A stretch of 37,395 nucleotides of DNA from positions 20,428-57,822 of the forward strand of contig JAPLEX010000050.1 in the NCBI GenBank assembly GCA_026390995.1, written 5' to 3'. The notes beneath the pieces were generated by a model. That model was given only the letters and a program-made list of their open reading frames with translations. It was not told the origin of the DNA and made no database searches. Numbering within the stretch: position 1 is the stretch's first letter; each line of letters starts with the position of its first letter. Origin of the DNA: Flavobacterium sp. GTDB taxonomy: Bacteria > Bacteroidota > Bacteroidia > Flavobacteriales > Flavobacteriaceae. A program made the translations under genes and the position numbers. Positions 27,460 through 37,207 of this stretch are shown in pieces.

Positions 27460-28065
27460 TTATTTGTTGTACAATTCGACGATAAGTTGTTCCTTGATAT
27501 TTTCTGGTATTTGCAATCTTGCAGGTACCGATACAAATACACCTTCTTTAGTATCGTTATTCCAAGTAATCCACTCAAATACATGAGATGAATTAGCCAA
27601 TGAACGATCGATAGCTTCTAATGATTTTGATTTTTCACGAACAGCAACTTTATCACCCGGTTTTAAATGGTAAGAAGGTATGTTTACTACTTCTCCATTT
27701 ACAGTAATGTGACGGTGAGAAACAATTTGACGTGCACCTCTTCTTGATGGGGCAATTCCCATTCTAAAAACTACATTGTCTAAACGTGCTTCACACAATT
27801 GCAAAAGAACTTCACCAGTAACTCCTTTTGTTGCAGACGCTTTTTCAAATAAATTACGGAATTGTTTTTCCAAGATACCATACGAGTATTTTGCTTTTTG
27901 CTTTTCCATTAACTGGATTGCATATTCCGATTTTTTACCTCTTTTTTTAGCCATACCATGTTGGCCTGGTGGGTAATTTCTTTTTTCGAAGGATTTATCA
28001 TCTCCGAAAATTGCTTCGCCAAACTTACGGGCGATCTTGGTTTTTGGACCAGTATATCTTGCCAT
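27460..28065 (-). CDS. rpsD: Ribosomal protein S4
   Basis: A 201-residue small-subunit protein of usual flavobacterial length. It starts [37 protein letters not shown]. The S4 RNA-binding domain is [52 protein letters not shown]4 starts assembly of the 30S body on 16S rRNA. In many bacteria it also represses the alpha operon by binding its message; I cannot identify such a site here. It lies 85 bases after rpsK and 20 bases before rpoA. It is a zinc-free form, lacking the four-cysteine N-terminal finger. Confidence 0.98.
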   Translation of the reverse strand: MARYTGPKTKIARKFGEAIFGDDKSFEKRNYPPGQHGMAKKRGKKSEYAIQLMEKQKAKYSYGILEKQFRNLFEKASATKGVTGEVLLQLCEARLDNVVFRMGIAPSRRGARQIVSHRHITVNGEVVNIPSYHLKPGDKVAVREKSKSLEAIDRSLANSSHVFEWITWNNDTKEGVFVSVPARLQIPENIKEQLIVELYNK

Positions 28066-28150
28066 TTTAAATTGTTTAAGGTAGTGATTATGAATTCAGG
28101 TCAAATCCTCCGATAATCGTTGTTCTACCTAGTTATACTATAAATTAAAT

Positions 28151-28534
28151 TTAGACTCTTCTTCTTTTTGGAGGTCTACATCCATTGTGAGGCATTGGGG
28201 TTACGTCAATAATTTCGGTAACTTCAATTCCACCATTATGTAAAGAACGAATCGCAGACTCACGTCCGTTTCCTGGTCCTTTTACATATACTTTTACTTT
28301 TTTAAGTCCAGCTTCTAACGCTACTTTACTACAATCTTCGGCGGCCATTTGTGCGGCATACGGAGTGTTCTTTTTGGAACCTCTAAAACCCATTTTACCA
28401 GCAGAAGACCAAGCGATAACTTCACCTTTTTTGTTTGTCAAAGAAATGATGATGTTGTTAAAAGTGGCACTAATATGAGCTTCACCCGTTGATTCAACGA
28501 TAACTTTACGTTTTTTTGTTGTTGCTTTAGCCAT
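28151..28534 (-). CDS. rpsK: Ribosomal protein S11
   Basis: A 127-residue small-subunit protein of normal length. Diagnostic stretches are [63 protein letters not shown] and the invariant C-terminus [19 protein letters not shown]11 lies on the 30S platform near the mRNA exit. It follows rpsM by eight bases. The sequence looks intact. Confidence 0.98.
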   Translation of the reverse strand: MAKATTKKRKVIVESTGEAHISATFNNIIISLTNKKGEVIAWSSAGKMGFRGSKKNTPYAAQMAAEDCSKVALEAGLKKVKVYVKGPGNGRESAIRSLHNGGIEVTEIIDVTPMPHNGCRPPKRRRV

Positions 28535-28542
28535 ATTACTTA

Positions 28543-28917
28543 TTATTTAGTTGCTTTTTTCTTGTTCGCAACAGTTTTTCTTTTCCCTTTTCTTGTTCTA
28601 GAGTTGTTCTTCGTTCTTTGTCCACGCAATGGTAAACCAGATCTGTGTCGAATTCCTCTGTAACATCCAATATCCATTAAACGTTTGATGTTTAACGATA
28701 CTTCTGAGCGTAATTCACCTTCAATTTTGTAGAATGAAACAGCATCACGAATTGCTCCGATCTGGTCGTCATTCCAATCTTGAACTTTGATATCTTGGCT
28801 AACTTGAGCTTTTTCTAAAATCTCAATAGCTCTACTTCTTCCTACTCCGAAGATGTAGGTTAAAGCGATAACTCCTCTTTTGTTTTTAGGTATGTCTACC
28901 CCTGCTATTCTTGCCAT
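28543..28917 (-). CDS. rpsM: Ribosomal protein S13
   Basis: A 124-residue small-subunit protein of normal length. It starts [30 protein letters not shown] and contains [39 protein letters not shown], whose basic tail reaches toward the P-site tRNA. It lies in the 30S head and forms bridges to the 50S subunit. It starts two bases after the rpmJ stop. Confidence 0.98.
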   Translation of the reverse strand: MARIAGVDIPKNKRGVIALTYIFGVGRSRAIEILEKAQVSQDIKVQDWNDDQIGAIRDAVSFYKIEGELRSEVSLNIKRLMDIGCYRGIRHRSGLPLRGQRTKNNSRTRKGKRKTVANKKKATK

Positions 28918-28919
28918 AA

Positions 28920-29036
28920 TTATCCTTGTCGTTGTTTAAATCTAGGATTCTTTTTGTTGATTACGTATAATCTGCCTTTTCTGCGTACAATAATGCACTC
29001 GGCACTTCTTTTTTTAACTGATGCTCTTACTTTCAT
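28920..29036 (-). CDS. rpmJ: Ribosomal protein L36 (too short for the ORF track)
   Basis: I translated this 38-residue frame by hand. It begins [21 protein letters not shown] and ends [14 protein letters not shown], the L36 signature. Only one cysteine remains where zinc-binding forms have CxxC and a later cysteine and histidine, so this is the zinc-free variant common in Bacteroidota. It sits in its standard place between infA and rpsM, with two bases to rpsM. L36 binds 23S rRNA in the large subunit. Confidence 0.96.
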
Positions 29037-29043
29037 TTTAGTT

Positions 29044-29068
29044 TAGCTTTTAGCTTTTAGCTTTTAGC
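29044..29068. repeat. Seven-base tandem repeat TAGCTTT upstream of rpmJ
   Basis: TAGCTTT is repeated 3.6 times without a gap in the 85-base space between infA and rpmJ. Further AGCT words follow (GCTGGTAGCTGACTAC). It interrupts an otherwise tightly packed operon. It encodes nothing recognisable. Confidence 0.85.
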
Positions 29069-29121
29069 GCACAGCAAATAACCAAAGGATACTAGCTGGT
29101 AGCTGACTACTTAAAGCTATA

Positions 29122-29337
29122 TTAATATCTATAAGTAATTCTTGCTTTTGACAAATCATAAGGACTCATTTCTAGCTTCACTTTATCACCAGGTAATAAC
29201 TTGATGTAATGCATGCGCATTTTGCCAGAGATATGAGCAATTACAATATGTCCGTTTTCTAATTCTACACGGAACATCGCATTGGATAATGCTTCAATGA
29301 TGGATCCGTCTTGTTCTATTGCTGATTGTTTTGCCAT
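29122..29337 (-). CDS. infA: Translation initiation factor IF-1
   Basis: A 71-residue single S1/OB-fold protein of normal length. It starts [62 protein letters not shown] and ends [10 protein letters not shown]-1 occupies the ribosomal A site during initiation and helps IF-2 and IF-3. It follows secY by five bases. The position after secY is standard for the spc/alpha junction; map (methionine aminopeptidase), often found here in other phyla, is absent. Confidence 0.98.
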   Translation of the reverse strand: MAKQSAIEQDGSIIEALSNAMFRVELENGHIVIAHISGKMRMHYIKLLPGDKVKLEMSPYDLSKARITYRY

Positions 29338-29342
29338 AAAAA

Positions 29343-30689
29343 TTAAGCTACCGCTTTTCTATTTTTACCACTTTTCATCAAACTATCATAATGCTTATTC
29401 AATAAGTAGGAATTGATTTGTTGGATTGTATCAATCGCAACACCAACCATAATTATTAAAGAAGTACCTCCAAAAAACATTGCCCATGATTGTTGCACAT
29501 CAAACACATTAACTACAATAGCTGGGAACACAGCAATTAAAGCTAAAAATAACGAGCCAGGGAAAGTTATTAAAGACATTATTCTATCTAAGAAATCAGA
29601 GGTTTCAACTCCTGGACGAATTCCGGGAATAAAGCCACCGCTTCTTTTTAAATCGTCAGCCATTTTGTTGGTAGGCACGGTGATCGCGGTATAGAAGAAG
29701 GTAAAAATTACGATCAATAAAGCGAAAACTAAGCTATACCAAAATCCAAAAATATCGCTAAATGCACCCGCTATACTTTGCGAGGTCTCTGATTGAGACA
29801 AGCCAGCTAAAGCAGCAGGAATAAACATAATAGCTTGTGCAAAAATGATTGGCATTACTCCCGAAGCATTAAGCTTAAGCGGAATCCATTGTCTATTGCC
29901 ACCCATCATGTCTTGTTCAAAATCACCAGTAGTCGTTCTACGGGCATATTGAACAGGGATCTTACGAACGGCCATTACCAATAAAATACAAGAGATAATT
30001 ACCAATAACCAAATGATGATTTCGATAACTAACAACATCGGACCACCATTGTTATTGGTGACACGAGTTGTAAATTCTTGAATGAATGACTGTGGTAAAC
30101 GAGCCAAGATACCCACCATAATTAACAAAGAAATACCATTTCCAATTCCTTTATCTGTAATTTTTTCTCCCAACCACATGGCAAAAATTGTACCAGTAGT
30201 TAAGATTAAAACAGATGAAAATAAGAATGCAAATGAATCAAATCCTAAAAGAAATGCACTTCCGGGAATCGTTCTGTACAAATTGTAGATGTATCCAGGA
30301 CCTTGTACTAAAGTAATCACGATGGTTAACCATCTGGTGATTTGGTTTATTTTTTTACGTCCACTTTCGCCGTCTTTTTGAAGTTTTTGTAAATAAGGAA
30401 TCGCAATTCCCATTAATTGAACTACAATAGATGCAGAAATATAAGGCATGATTCCCAAAGCAAAAACTGACGCTTTAGAAAATGCACCACCGGTGAACAT
30501 ATCCAAAATTGAACCAATACCATCTTTAGTTTGATTTCCTAAGCTATTTAATTGCGTAGCATCAATACCTGGAAGGGTAACGTGGGCACCAAAACGATAC
30601 ACCAATAGCAATCCTAAAGTGATTAGAATTCTATTTTTTAGTTCCTCTATCTTCCAAACGTTTGCTAATGATTCAAAAAAGTTCTTCAT
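29343..30689 (-). CDS. secY: Preprotein translocase channel subunit SecY
   Basis: A 448-residue membrane protein with ten hydrophobic segments, close to the usual length. Recognisable parts are [13 protein letters not shown], the plug and second helix region [56 protein letters not shown], and the cytoplasmic loop [16 protein letters not shown]. SecY with SecE and SecG forms the pore for secreted and membrane proteins, including the polysaccharide export lipoprotein of this window. It lies between rplO and infA as usual. Confidence 0.99.
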   Translation of the reverse strand: MKNFFESLANVWKIEELKNRILITLGLLLVYRFGAHVTLPGIDATQLNSLGNQTKDGIGSILDMFTGGAFSKASVFALGIMPYISASIVVQLMGIAIPYLQKLQKDGESGRKKINQITRWLTIVITLVQGPGYIYNLYRTIPGSAFLLGFDSFAFLFSSVLILTTGTIFAMWLGEKITDKGIGNGISLLIMVGILARLPQSFIQEFTTRVTNNNGGPMLLVIEIIIWLLVIISCILLVMAVRKIPVQYARRTTTGDFEQDMMGGNRQWIPLKLNASGVMPIIFAQAIMFIPAALAGLSQSETSQSIAGAFSDIFGFWYSLVFALLIVIFTFFYTAITVPTNKMADDLKRSGGFIPGIRPGVETSDFLDRIMSLITFPGSLFLALIAVFPAIVVNVFDVQQSWAMFFGGTSLIIMVGVAIDTIQQINSYLLNKHYDSLMKSGKNRKAVA

Positions 30690-30701
30690 CGTGCTATAAA
30701 A

Positions 30702-31154
30702 TTATAGGGTTACCGCTTCGCCACCAGCCGCTTCGATAGCCGCTTTGGCAGTAGCCGTAAACTTGTGAGCAGATACTTTTAATTTTGCTTTCAATTCACC
30801 TCTACCTAAAATCTTTACGATTTCATTTTTGGTAGCCAAACGGTTCATTACATATACTGACATATCTACAGTATCGGTAACAATTCCGTTGTCAACTAGT
30901 AATTGAAGCGTATCTAAGTTCACTCCTTCGTATTCTTTACGATTGATGTTGGTGAAACCAAACTTAGGCACACGACGTTGCAAAGGCATTTGACCTCCTT
31001 CAAAACCAATCTTTTTAGAATAACCAGAACGAGACTTAGCTCCTTTGTGACCTCTTGCAGCAGTGCCACCTTTTCCAGAACCTTCTCCTCTACCCAATCG
31101 TTTGTTTTGATTGTGTGTAGAACCTTCAGCAGGTTGTAAGTTACTTAAATTCAT
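30702..31154 (-). CDS. rplO: Ribosomal protein L15
   Basis: A 150-residue large-subunit protein of normal length. It starts MNLSNLQPAEGSTHNQNKRLGRGEGSGKGGTAARGHKGAKSRSGYSKKIGFEGGQMPLQRRVPKFGF, the glycine- and basic-rich extension that threads through 23S rRNA. The globular C-terminus includes KILGRGELKAKLKVSAHKFTATAKAAIEAAGG. It is a late assembly protein and lies 11 bases after rpmD. Confidence 0.98.
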   Translation of the reverse strand: MNLSNLQPAEGSTHNQNKRLGRGEGSGKGGTAARGHKGAKSRSGYSKKIGFEGGQMPLQRRVPKFGFTNINRKEYEGVNLDTLQLLVDNGIVTDTVDMSVYVMNRLATKNEIVKILGRGELKAKLKVSAHKFTATAKAAIEAAGGEAVTL

Positions 31155-31165
31155 ACCTGTTATTG

Positions 31166-31348
31166 TTAGTTAACTTCCTCTACGGAAACTAAGTGTTTAA
31201 CTTTATTTATCATACCAAGGATAGCAGGATTTGATTCGTGCTCTACAACTTGACCCATTTTACGTAGACCCAAAGCTTCTAATCCTCTTTTTTGTGTAAG
31301 TGGACAGTTGATTTTGCTTCTAACTTGTTTTACTCTTAATTTAGTCAT
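31166..31348 (-). CDS. rpmD: Ribosomal protein L30
   Basis: A 60-residue large-subunit protein of normal bacterial length. It has [56 protein letters not shown], the single L30/L7-type ferredoxin-like fold. It lies between rpsE and rplO with 11-base gaps on both sides. Confidence 0.97.
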   Translation of the reverse strand: MTKLRVKQVRSKINCPLTQKRGLEALGLRKMGQVVEHESNPAILGMINKVKHLVSVEEVN

Positions 31349-31359
31349 AATTCCTTGTA

Positions 31360-31881
31360 TTAACCTTTAAAAACTTTTTCTAAAGAAATTCCTCTTTGTT
31401 TTGCAACAGTGTACGCACTTCTCATTTGCAATAAAGCATCAAACGTTGCTTTAACCACGTTGTGTGGATTAGAAGAACCTTGTGATTTAGACAATACATC
31501 GTGAATACCTACTGATTCTAATACGGAACGAACCGCACCACCAGCAATAACTCCAGTACCATGAGAGGCCGGAATTAAGAATACACGTGCACCACCAAAT
31601 TTACCTTTTTGTTCGTGAGGAACAGACTGGCCGTTCAACGGGATACGCACTAGATTTTTCTTAGCATCTTCTACCGCTTTGGCAATCGCTTCAGAAACGT
31701 CTTTAGACTTACCTAAACCGTGTCCTACCACGCCGTTCTCGTCTCCTACCACTACAATAGCAGAAAAACCGAAAGCTCTACCCCCTTTTGTAACTTTAGT
31801 AACACGATTTACACTCACCAAACGATCTTTTAATTCAAGACCACTCGGTTTTACTAATTCTACGCTTTTGTATTTAGACAT
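31360..31881 (-). CDS. rpsE: Ribosomal protein S5
   Basis: A 173-residue small-subunit protein of normal length. The N-terminal double-stranded-RNA-binding-like domain has [46 protein letters not shown]. The C-terminal domain has [55 protein letters not shown]5 acts in decoding fidelity and mRNA unwinding at the entry site. The loop [13 protein letters not shown], where spectinomycin-resistance changes occur in other species, looks like wild type. Confidence 0.98.
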   Translation of the reverse strand: MSKYKSVELVKPSGLELKDRLVSVNRVTKVTKGGRAFGFSAIVVVGDENGVVGHGLGKSKDVSEAIAKAVEDAKKNLVRIPLNGQSVPHEQKGKFGGARVFLIPASHGTGVIAGGAVRSVLESVGIHDVLSKSQGSSNPHNVVKATFDALLQMRSAYTVAKQRGISLEKVFKG

Positions 31882-31887
31882 AATATA

Positions 31888-32238
31888 TTAGAATTTAAGA
31901 CCAGCGGTTCTTGCACCGTCTGCTAATGATTTAATACGACCGTGATATAAATAACCTCCTCTATCAAAAGTTACATTATCTATACCGGCTTTTAACGCTT
32001 TTTCTGCAACGAGTTTTCCAACTGCGTTAGCCACTTCTACGTTTGTACCTTTTCCTATTTCTTTTTCTCTTGAAGATGCAGCTAATAAAGTTACTCCGTT
32101 CACATCGTCAATGAGTTGTGCGTAGATTTCTTTATTACTTCTGAATACTGAAAGTCTTGGTTTTGCAGCAGTACCGCTAACAATCTTTCTAATTCTGAAT
32201 TTAATTCTCTGTCTTCTTTCAGATTTTGTTAATGACAT
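31888..32238 (-). CDS. rplR: Ribosomal protein L18
   Basis: A 116-residue large-subunit protein of normal length. Signature stretches are [42 protein letters not shown] and the C-terminal [26 protein letters not shown]. It binds 5S rRNA together with L5 and L25. It starts 11 bases after rplF and precedes rpsE by six bases. Confidence 0.98.
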   Translation of the reverse strand: MSLTKSERRQRIKFRIRKIVSGTAAKPRLSVFRSNKEIYAQLIDDVNGVTLLAASSREKEIGKGTNVEVANAVGKLVAEKALKAGIDNVTFDRGGYLYHGRIKSLADGARTAGLKF

Positions 32239-32249
32239 ACTCTTATTTT

Positions 32250-32792
32250 TTAAGCTGATTTACCTGCTTTTCTTCTTAATACTTCACCTACGAATTTAAC
32301 TCCTTTACCTTTGTAAGGCTCTGGTTTACGGAAACCGCGAATTTTAGCTGCAACTTGACCCACTAATTGTTTGTCAAATGAAGTTAATTTCACAACCGGG
32401 TTTTTTCCTTTTTCTGAAATCGTTTCCAATTTTACTTCTGGAGCAATTTCTAAAATAATATTGTGAGAAAAACCTAAAGCTAAATCTAATTTTTGACCTT
32501 GGTTTGAAGCTCTGTAACCTACTCCAACCAATTCTAATTCTTTCGTAAAACCTTCAGATACACCAATAATCATATTGTTGATTAAAGATCTGTATAATCC
32601 GTGTTTTGCTCTATGATCTTTATGATCAGATGATCTTTCTACTAGTACTTGACCATCTTCAACTTTTACAGTTACATCGGAATATTCTTGTGTAAGTTGA
32701 CCTAATTTTCCTTTTACCGTAATCACAGCATCTGCAACTTCAACAGTTACTCCAGCAGGAATTACAACGGGATTTTTACCTATTCTTGACAT
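32250..32792 (-). CDS. rplF: Ribosomal protein L6
   Basis: A 180-residue large-subunit protein of normal length with two similar alpha/beta domains. It starts [19 protein letters not shown]. The middle has [32 protein letters not shown], and the C-terminus carries the L6 signature [31 protein letters not shown]. It lies near the GTPase-associated centre and the sarcin-ricin loop. It follows rpsH by 17 bases. Confidence 0.98.
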   Translation of the reverse strand: MSRIGKNPVVIPAGVTVEVADAVITVKGKLGQLTQEYSDVTVKVEDGQVLVERSSDHKDHRAKHGLYRSLINNMIIGVSEGFTKELELVGVGYRASNQGQKLDLALGFSHNIILEIAPEVKLETISEKGKNPVVKLTSFDKQLVGQVAAKIRGFRKPEPYKGKGVKFVGEVLRRKAGKSA

Positions 32793-32809
32793 CTCTTAGA
32801 ATTTAAAAA

Positions 32810-33208
32810 TTAGTATACGTAACAAATTACTTCGCCACCTACATTTAATTGTTTTGCTTGTTTTCCGGTCATCAAACCTTTTGAAGTAGAAACAATTGCA
32901 ATTCCTAATCCGTTCAAGATTCTTGGAATGTTTGAAGCACCAGCGTACTTACGTAAACCTGGTTTACTAATTCTTTGGATATCTTTAATAACAGGCTCTT
33001 TCGTATCTTTATCATACTTCAAAGCAATTTTGATAGACCCTTGAACTGTAGTGTCTTCAAATTTGTAGCTTAAGATATACCCTTGATCAAATAAGATCTT
33101 TGTGATTTCTTTTTTTAGATTAGAAGCTGGAATCTCAACTACTTTATGCTTTGCAGCAACAGCGTTTCGAACTCTAGTCAAATAATCCGCAATAGGATCT
33201 GTATACAT
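32810..33208 (-). CDS. rpsH: Ribosomal protein S8
   Basis: A 132-residue small-subunit protein of normal length. It starts [35 protein letters not shown] and ends with the S8 signature [32 protein letters not shown]8 binds the central domain of 16S rRNA early in assembly, and in E. coli it represses the spc operon. The 74-base gap upstream, toward rpsN, is the longest in this stretch. I see no obvious S8-binding hairpin in it. Confidence 0.98.
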   Translation of the reverse strand: MYTDPIADYLTRVRNAVAAKHKVVEIPASNLKKEITKILFDQGYILSYKFEDTTVQGSIKIALKYDKDTKEPVIKDIQRISKPGLRKYAGASNIPRILNGLGIAIVSTSKGLMTGKQAKQLNVGGEVICYVY

Positions 33209-33282
33209 AGTTATTGTTTTGCGGTCTTGGTTTTCAATTGTGTTTCAAATCGAACCTTAAACCAATTAATACATGTTTGTGT

Positions 33283-33552
33283 TTACCAGCTGGCTTTCTT
33301 TACGCCTGGGATCAATCCATTGTTTGCCATTTCACGGAATGTAACACGTGAAATACCAAATTGACGCATATACCCTCTTGGTCTTCCTGTTAATTTACAA
33401 CGATTGTGCAAACGAACAGGTGAAGCGTTTTTCGGTAATTTTTGTAAGCCTTCGTAATCGCCAGCTTCTAATAAAGCTTTTCTTTTCTCAGCATACTTCG
33501 CTACCGTTTTCTCTCTTTTCACCTCACGGGCTTTCATTGATTCTTTAGCCAT
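33283..33552 (-). CDS. rpsN: Ribosomal protein S14, zinc-free type
   Basis: An 89-residue small-subunit protein of normal length for the long, zinc-free form. It has [84 protein letters not shown]. The two CxxC motifs of the zinc form are absent. S14 is located in the 30S head. It lies three bases after rplE. Confidence 0.98.
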   Translation of the reverse strand: MAKESMKAREVKREKTVAKYAEKRKALLEAGDYEGLQKLPKNASPVRLHNRCKLTGRPRGYMRQFGISRVTFREMANNGLIPGVKKASW

Positions 33553-33555
33553 ATC

Positions 33556-34107
33556 TTAATTCTTTTTAAAAGGTAAACCTAATTCAGCTAATAATGATTT
33601 AGCTTCCTTGTCTGTTTTTGCATTGGTTACGAATGTGATATCCATACCCGAGATTTTATTTACTTTGTCAATATCAATTTCTGGGAAAATGATTTGCTCT
33701 AAAACCCCTAAGTTATAGTTTCCTCTACCGTCAAAACCTGTGGCTTTAATTCCACCAAAATCACGCACACGTGGCAATGCAGAAGTGATCAAACGATCTA
33801 AAAATTCATACATTCTTTCTCCACGCAAGGTAACTTTAGCTCCAATAGGCATTCCTTTTCTCAATTTGAAAGAAGCAACGTCTTTTTTAGATATAGTAGC
33901 TATCGCTCTTTGACCGGTAATTTTTGTCATTTCGTCTACAGCATAATCAATTAGTTTCTTGTCAGAAACTGCTGCACCAACTCCACGGCTTACAACGATT
34001 TTTTCCAATTTTGGAACTTGCATTACGTTTTTGTAACCGAATTCTTCTTTAAGAGCAGAGATCACTCTGTTCTTGTATTCCTCTTTTAGTCTAGGTATAT
34101 AAGCCAT
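33556..34107 (-). CDS. rplE: Ribosomal protein L5
   Basis: A 183-residue large-subunit protein of normal length. Signature regions are [42 protein letters not shown], the 5S-binding area [40 protein letters not shown], and [26 protein letters not shown]5 binds 5S rRNA and contacts the P-site tRNA and S13. It follows rplX by two bases. Confidence 0.98.
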   Translation of the reverse strand: MAYIPRLKEEYKNRVISALKEEFGYKNVMQVPKLEKIVVSRGVGAAVSDKKLIDYAVDEMTKITGQRAIATISKKDVASFKLRKGMPIGAKVTLRGERMYEFLDRLITSALPRVRDFGGIKATGFDGRGNYNLGVLEQIIFPEIDIDKVNKISGMDITFVTNAKTDKEAKSLLAELGLPFKKN

Positions 34108-34109
34108 TA

Positions 34110-34424
34110 CTATAGTACTTGATTAGATTTTTTTGAAAATCTTACTTTCTTATCTCCTTCTACTTTAATTCCAACACGCGTAGGTTGTTTTGATTTTGGA
34201 TCAATTAACGCAATGTTCGAAATATGCAAAGGAGCTTCTTTCTTAACGATACCTCCTTGAGGGTTTTTGGCACTAGGTTTTGTGTGTTTAGAAACCATAT
34301 TTACCCCTTCAACTACCGCTTTATTTTTTTCACGATACACACGTAAAACTTTACCTTCAGATCCTTTGTGATCTCCAGCAATTACTTTTACCGTATCTCC
34401 TGATTTTATCTTTAGCTTTATCAT
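34110..34424 (-). CDS. rplX: Ribosomal protein L24
   Basis: A 104-residue large-subunit protein of normal length. It contains the KOW motif [45 protein letters not shown], followed by [30 protein letters not shown]24 is one of the first proteins to bind 23S rRNA and starts 50S assembly. It lies 12 bases after rplN and two bases before rplE. Confidence 0.98.
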   Translation of the reverse strand: MIKLKIKSGDTVKVIAGDHKGSEGKVLRVYREKNKAVVEGVNMVSKHTKPSAKNPQGGIVKKEAPLHISNIALIDPKSKQPTRVGIKVEGDKKVRFSKKSNQVL

Positions 34425-34436
34425 CCGTATAAATAA

Positions 34437-34763
34437 TTAAAGCACTTCTGGTGCTAATGATACAATTTTCATGAATTGTTTTTCACGAAGTTCTCTCGCG
34501 TTTAACAACACACATGCGTTGTCGTCAAAACGGATATAAGATCCATCAGCTCTTCTCACTTCTTTTTTGGTTCGTACAACCACTGCAGTTGATACTGCTC
34601 CTTTTTTAACGTTTCCGTTTGGAGTGGCATCTTTAATAGATACTACAATCTTGTCGCCAACAGAGGCATACCTTCTCTTGGTACCTCCTAAAACACGGAT
34701 AGTTAAAACTTCTTTAGCTCCTGTGTTATCTGCTACTTTTAGTCTTGATTCTTGTTGTACCAT
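34437..34763 (-). CDS. rplN: Ribosomal protein L14 lacking a conserved 14-residue block
   Basis: The reading frame is 108 residues, whereas bacterial L14 is 122-123. The N-terminal barrel is perfect ([88 protein letters not shown]). At residues 88-90 the sequence jumps from LLNA to [19 protein letters not shown]. Normally about 14 residues ending in GTRVFGPVA stand between these parts; this G-T-R-x-F-G-P-V block is nearly universal. The loss equals 42 bases and keeps the frame. L14 forms an intersubunit bridge with 16S rRNA and binds L19 and the silencing factor RsfS. The missing block belongs to that surface, so a working protein seems unlikely without a second copy. Confidence 0.97.
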   Translation of the reverse strand: MVQQESRLKVADNTGAKEVLTIRVLGGTKRRYASVGDKIVVSIKDATPNGNVKKGAVSTAVVVRTKKEVRRADGSYIRFDDNACVLLNARELREKQFMKIVSLAPEVL

Positions 34764-34765
34764 AA

Positions 34766-35023
34766 TTATTTAGCTCTTTCAATGATTTCAACTAATCTCC
34801 AACATTTGGTTTTACTTAACGGACGCGTTTCGCTAATCTTTACAGTATCGCCAATGTTACAGTCGTTTTTCTCGTCGTGTGCAACGTATTTCTTTGTTTT
34901 TAACACGAACTTACCATACAAGGGGTGTTTTACTTTTCTAACTTCGGCAACAACAATAGATTTCTCCATTTTGTTTGAAGTAACAACCCCAATTCTTTCT
35001 TTTCTTAAATTTCTTTTTTCCAT
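34766..35023 (-). CDS. rpsQ: Ribosomal protein S17
   Basis: An 85-residue small-subunit protein of normal length with an OB fold. It reads [77 protein letters not shown], including the GD-V-I-ETRPLSK-K signature. It binds the 16S 5' domain. It follows rpmC by 17 bases and precedes rplN by two. Confidence 0.98.
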   Translation of the reverse strand: MEKRNLRKERIGVVTSNKMEKSIVVAEVRKVKHPLYGKFVLKTKKYVAHDEKNDCNIGDTVKISETRPLSKTKCWRLVEIIERAK

Positions 35024-35040
35024 CTTTCCGTAGAATACAA

Positions 35041-35232
35041 TTATTGTTGCTCTCTATTGGTTAACTCGGTAGCCAAACGCGCAACTGTTTTTCTAACCGC
35101 TCTAATTTGTAGCGGATTAGCAATTGGAGAAATAGCATGAGCCATTTTTAGGTCGGCATAGGTTTTCTTAGTTTGACTAAGTTTCTCTTGCAACTCAGCT
35201 GCAGAAAGATTTTTTATTTCTGATTGTTTCAT
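35041..35232 (-). CDS. rpmC: Ribosomal protein L29
   Basis: A 63-residue, mostly helical large-subunit protein of normal length. It reads [63 protein letters not shown], with the L29 pattern N-P-x-x-I-R-x-x-R-x-x-x-A. It sits at the tunnel exit, near the docking site for trigger factor and SRP. It lies 70 bases after rplP. Confidence 0.97.
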   Translation of the reverse strand: MKQSEIKNLSAAELQEKLSQTKKTYADLKMAHAISPIANPLQIRAVRKTVARLATELTNREQQ

Positions 35233-35302
35233 CTGTTTTTACTATTTTTTTTAAAGGTCAGATGTAATGAAGCATAAAAGCGACATTTCATAATAATTTA
35301 AA

Positions 35303-35728
35303 TTATGCTTCGAAATCTCTAGCAACGATGAATTTAGTTTTCACTGGAAGCTTTTGTGCTGCAAGACGCAAGGCCTCTTTTGCAATTGACAAAGGAACTC
35401 CTCCAACTTCAAACATAATTCTTCCTGGTTTTACAACTGCAGCCCAATATTCTACTGCACCTTTACCTTTACCCATACGTACTTCAAGTGGTTTCTTGGT
35501 GATTGGTTTGTCTGGGAAAATTTTAATCCATAATTGACCTTCTCTTTTCATGTAACGAGTAGCTGCAATACGAGCTGCCTCAATTTGACGAGAAGTTAGG
35601 AACATACCATCTTCATGTACAGATTTAATTCCAAACATTCCATTAGAAAGTTCATGCCCTCTTTGTGCATTTCCTTTCATTCTACCTTTTTTTACCTTAC
35701 GGTATTTTGTTCTTTTAGGCTGTAACAT
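35303..35728 (-). CDS. rplP: Ribosomal protein L16
   Basis: A 141-residue large-subunit protein of normal length. Signature regions are [99 protein letters not shown] and [10 protein letters not shown]16 is a late-assembling protein that contacts the A-site tRNA elbow. It follows rpsC by 19 bases. Confidence 0.98.
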   Translation of the reverse strand: MLQPKRTKYRKVKKGRMKGNAQRGHELSNGMFGIKSVHEDGMFLTSRQIEAARIAATRYMKREGQLWIKIFPDKPITKKPLEVRMGKGKGAVEYWAAVVKPGRIMFEVGGVPLSIAKEALRLAAQKLPVKTKFIVARDFEA

Positions 35729-35747
35729 TTTTCTTTAATTTAAAAAT

Positions 35748-36500
35748 TTACTTTCTTTTACGAGCATCCGGTTTACCACCTTTGTTGAAGTTTGATTTAC
35801 CACGTGGTGCATCTCCACCTTTTCCGCCAGCAGCTTGTTTTTTGTCCATGCCTACTAATGGAGAAAGATCTCTCTTTCCGTAAACTTCACCTTTCATGAT
35901 CCACACTTTGATTCCCATTCTACCATAAGTAGTGTGGGCTTCAGCCAATGCGTAATCGATGTCAGCTCTAAAAGTTGATAGAGGAATTCTACCTTCTTTG
36001 AACCCTTCAGAACGCGCCATTTCAGCACCATTCAAACGACCAGAAATTAAGACTTTGATCCCTTCAGCGTTCATACGCATAGAGGCAGCAATAGCCATTT
36101 TAATCGCTCTTCTGTAAGAAATACGGCTTTCGATTTGACGTGCGATGCTTGTTGCAACTAAGAAAGCATCTAATTCAGGTCTTTTAATTTCAAAGATGTT
36201 GATTTGAACCTCTTTGTCAGTAACTTTCTTAAGTTCTTCTTTCAACTTGTCTACCTCTTGACCGCCTTTCCCGATAATGATACCCGGACGAGCAGTAGTG
36301 ATAGTAACGGTTACAAGTTTTAAAGTTCTCTCGATGATTACTTTTGATACACTAGCTTTTGATAAACGAGCATGAATGTACTTTCTGATTTTATAGTCTT
36401 CGGCGATTTTATCCCCGTAGTCATTTCCACCATACCAGTTTGAATCCCATCCTCTGATGATCCCAAGTCTGTTTCCTATTGGATTTGTCTTTTGTCCCAT
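35748..36500 (-). CDS. rpsC: Ribosomal protein S3
   Basis: A 250-residue small-subunit protein of normal flavobacterial length. It starts [25 protein letters not shown]. It has the KH domain with [29 protein letters not shown]. The C-terminal domain reads [54 protein letters not shown], and a glycine-lysine-rich tail follows. S3 lines the mRNA entry channel and has helicase activity with S4 and S5. It lies five bases after rplV. Confidence 0.98.
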   Translation of the reverse strand: MGQKTNPIGNRLGIIRGWDSNWYGGNDYGDKIAEDYKIRKYIHARLSKASVSKVIIERTLKLVTVTITTARPGIIIGKGGQEVDKLKEELKKVTDKEVQINIFEIKRPELDAFLVATSIARQIESRISYRRAIKMAIAASMRMNAEGIKVLISGRLNGAEMARSEGFKEGRIPLSTFRADIDYALAEAHTTYGRMGIKVWIMKGEVYGKRDLSPLVGMDKKQAAGGKGGDAPRGKSNFNKGGKPDARKRK

Positions 36501-36505
36501 CTTAA

Positions 36506-36916
36506 TTAATTTGCTTGTGTGTTATCGGTTGATCCTAACACGATTGTAACGTGGTTAGAACGTTTTCTAATTCTGTGTGCTCTTCCTTGTGGAGCTGGAC
36601 GAAGTCTTTTCAACATCATTCCACCATCTACAGTGATTGTTTTTATAAATAATCCTGCTTCTGAAACATTGCCTTCAGCATTTTTCTGCTCCCAATTGTT
36701 GATTGCAGATAATACTAATTTCTCTAATTTTCTTGAAGCTTCTTTTGAGCTAAATCTTAAAATATTTAAAGCTCTTTCCACTTTCTGACCTCTTACCAAG
36801 TCTGCTACTAAGCGCATTTTTCTAGGTGAAGTAGGGCAGTTATTTAATTTTGCAAAAGCTATAGACTTGTTAGCCTCTTTTCTTGCGTCTGCTGTTTCTC
36901 TTTTACGAACTCCCAT
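36506..36916 (-). CDS. rplV: Ribosomal protein L22
   Basis: A 136-residue large-subunit protein of normal length. Signature regions are [55 protein letters not shown] and the beta-hairpin [33 protein letters not shown]. That hairpin reaches into the exit tunnel near the macrolide-binding site. The hairpin sequence looks like wild type, without the deletions that give macrolide resistance elsewhere. It follows rpsS by six bases. Confidence 0.98.
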   Translation of the reverse strand: MGVRKRETADARKEANKSIAFAKLNNCPTSPRKMRLVADLVRGQKVERALNILRFSSKEASRKLEKLVLSAINNWEQKNAEGNVSEAGLFIKTITVDGGMMLKRLRPAPQGRAHRIRKRSNHVTIVLGSTDNTQAN

Positions 36917-36922
36917 TGCTTC

Positions 36923-37201
36923 TTATTTTTTACCTTTATTTTTTGCTCCAGCATGACCTCTAAAAGATCTAGTTGGTGAAAACTCTCCTAATTTGTGTCC
37001 TACCATGTTTTCTGTTACGTAAACTGGTACAAATTGACGACCGTTATGAACTGCGATAGTTTGTCCAACAAAGTCTGGGGTAATCATAGAAGCTCTAGAC
37101 CAAGTCTTTACTACTCCTTTGTTTCCTTTTTCGATGTTTTCTTGAACTTTCTTGTCTAACTTATAATGAACGAAAGGTCCTTTTTTTAATGAACGTGCCA
37201 T
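36923..37201 (-). CDS. rpsS: Ribosomal protein S19
   Basis: A 92-residue small-subunit protein of normal length. It reads [19 protein letters not shown], then [54 protein letters not shown], the S19 signature. It lies in the 30S head next to S13 and contacts the 50S subunit. It starts six bases after the rplB stop. Confidence 0.98.
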   Translation of the reverse strand: MARSLKKGPFVHYKLDKKVQENIEKGNKGVVKTWSRASMITPDFVGQTIAVHNGRQFVPVYVTENMVGHKLGEFSPTRSFRGHAGAKNKGKK

Positions 37202-37207
37202 ATCTTA

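Noticed and set aside
28920-29036. Loss of cysteines in L36 as a defect
   Set aside because: Zinc-free L36 is a normal variant, and S14 and S4 in the same operon are also zinc-free.
29044-29068. CRISPR-like repeat
   Set aside because: The units are seven bases long and contiguous, with no spacers; no cas genes are present.
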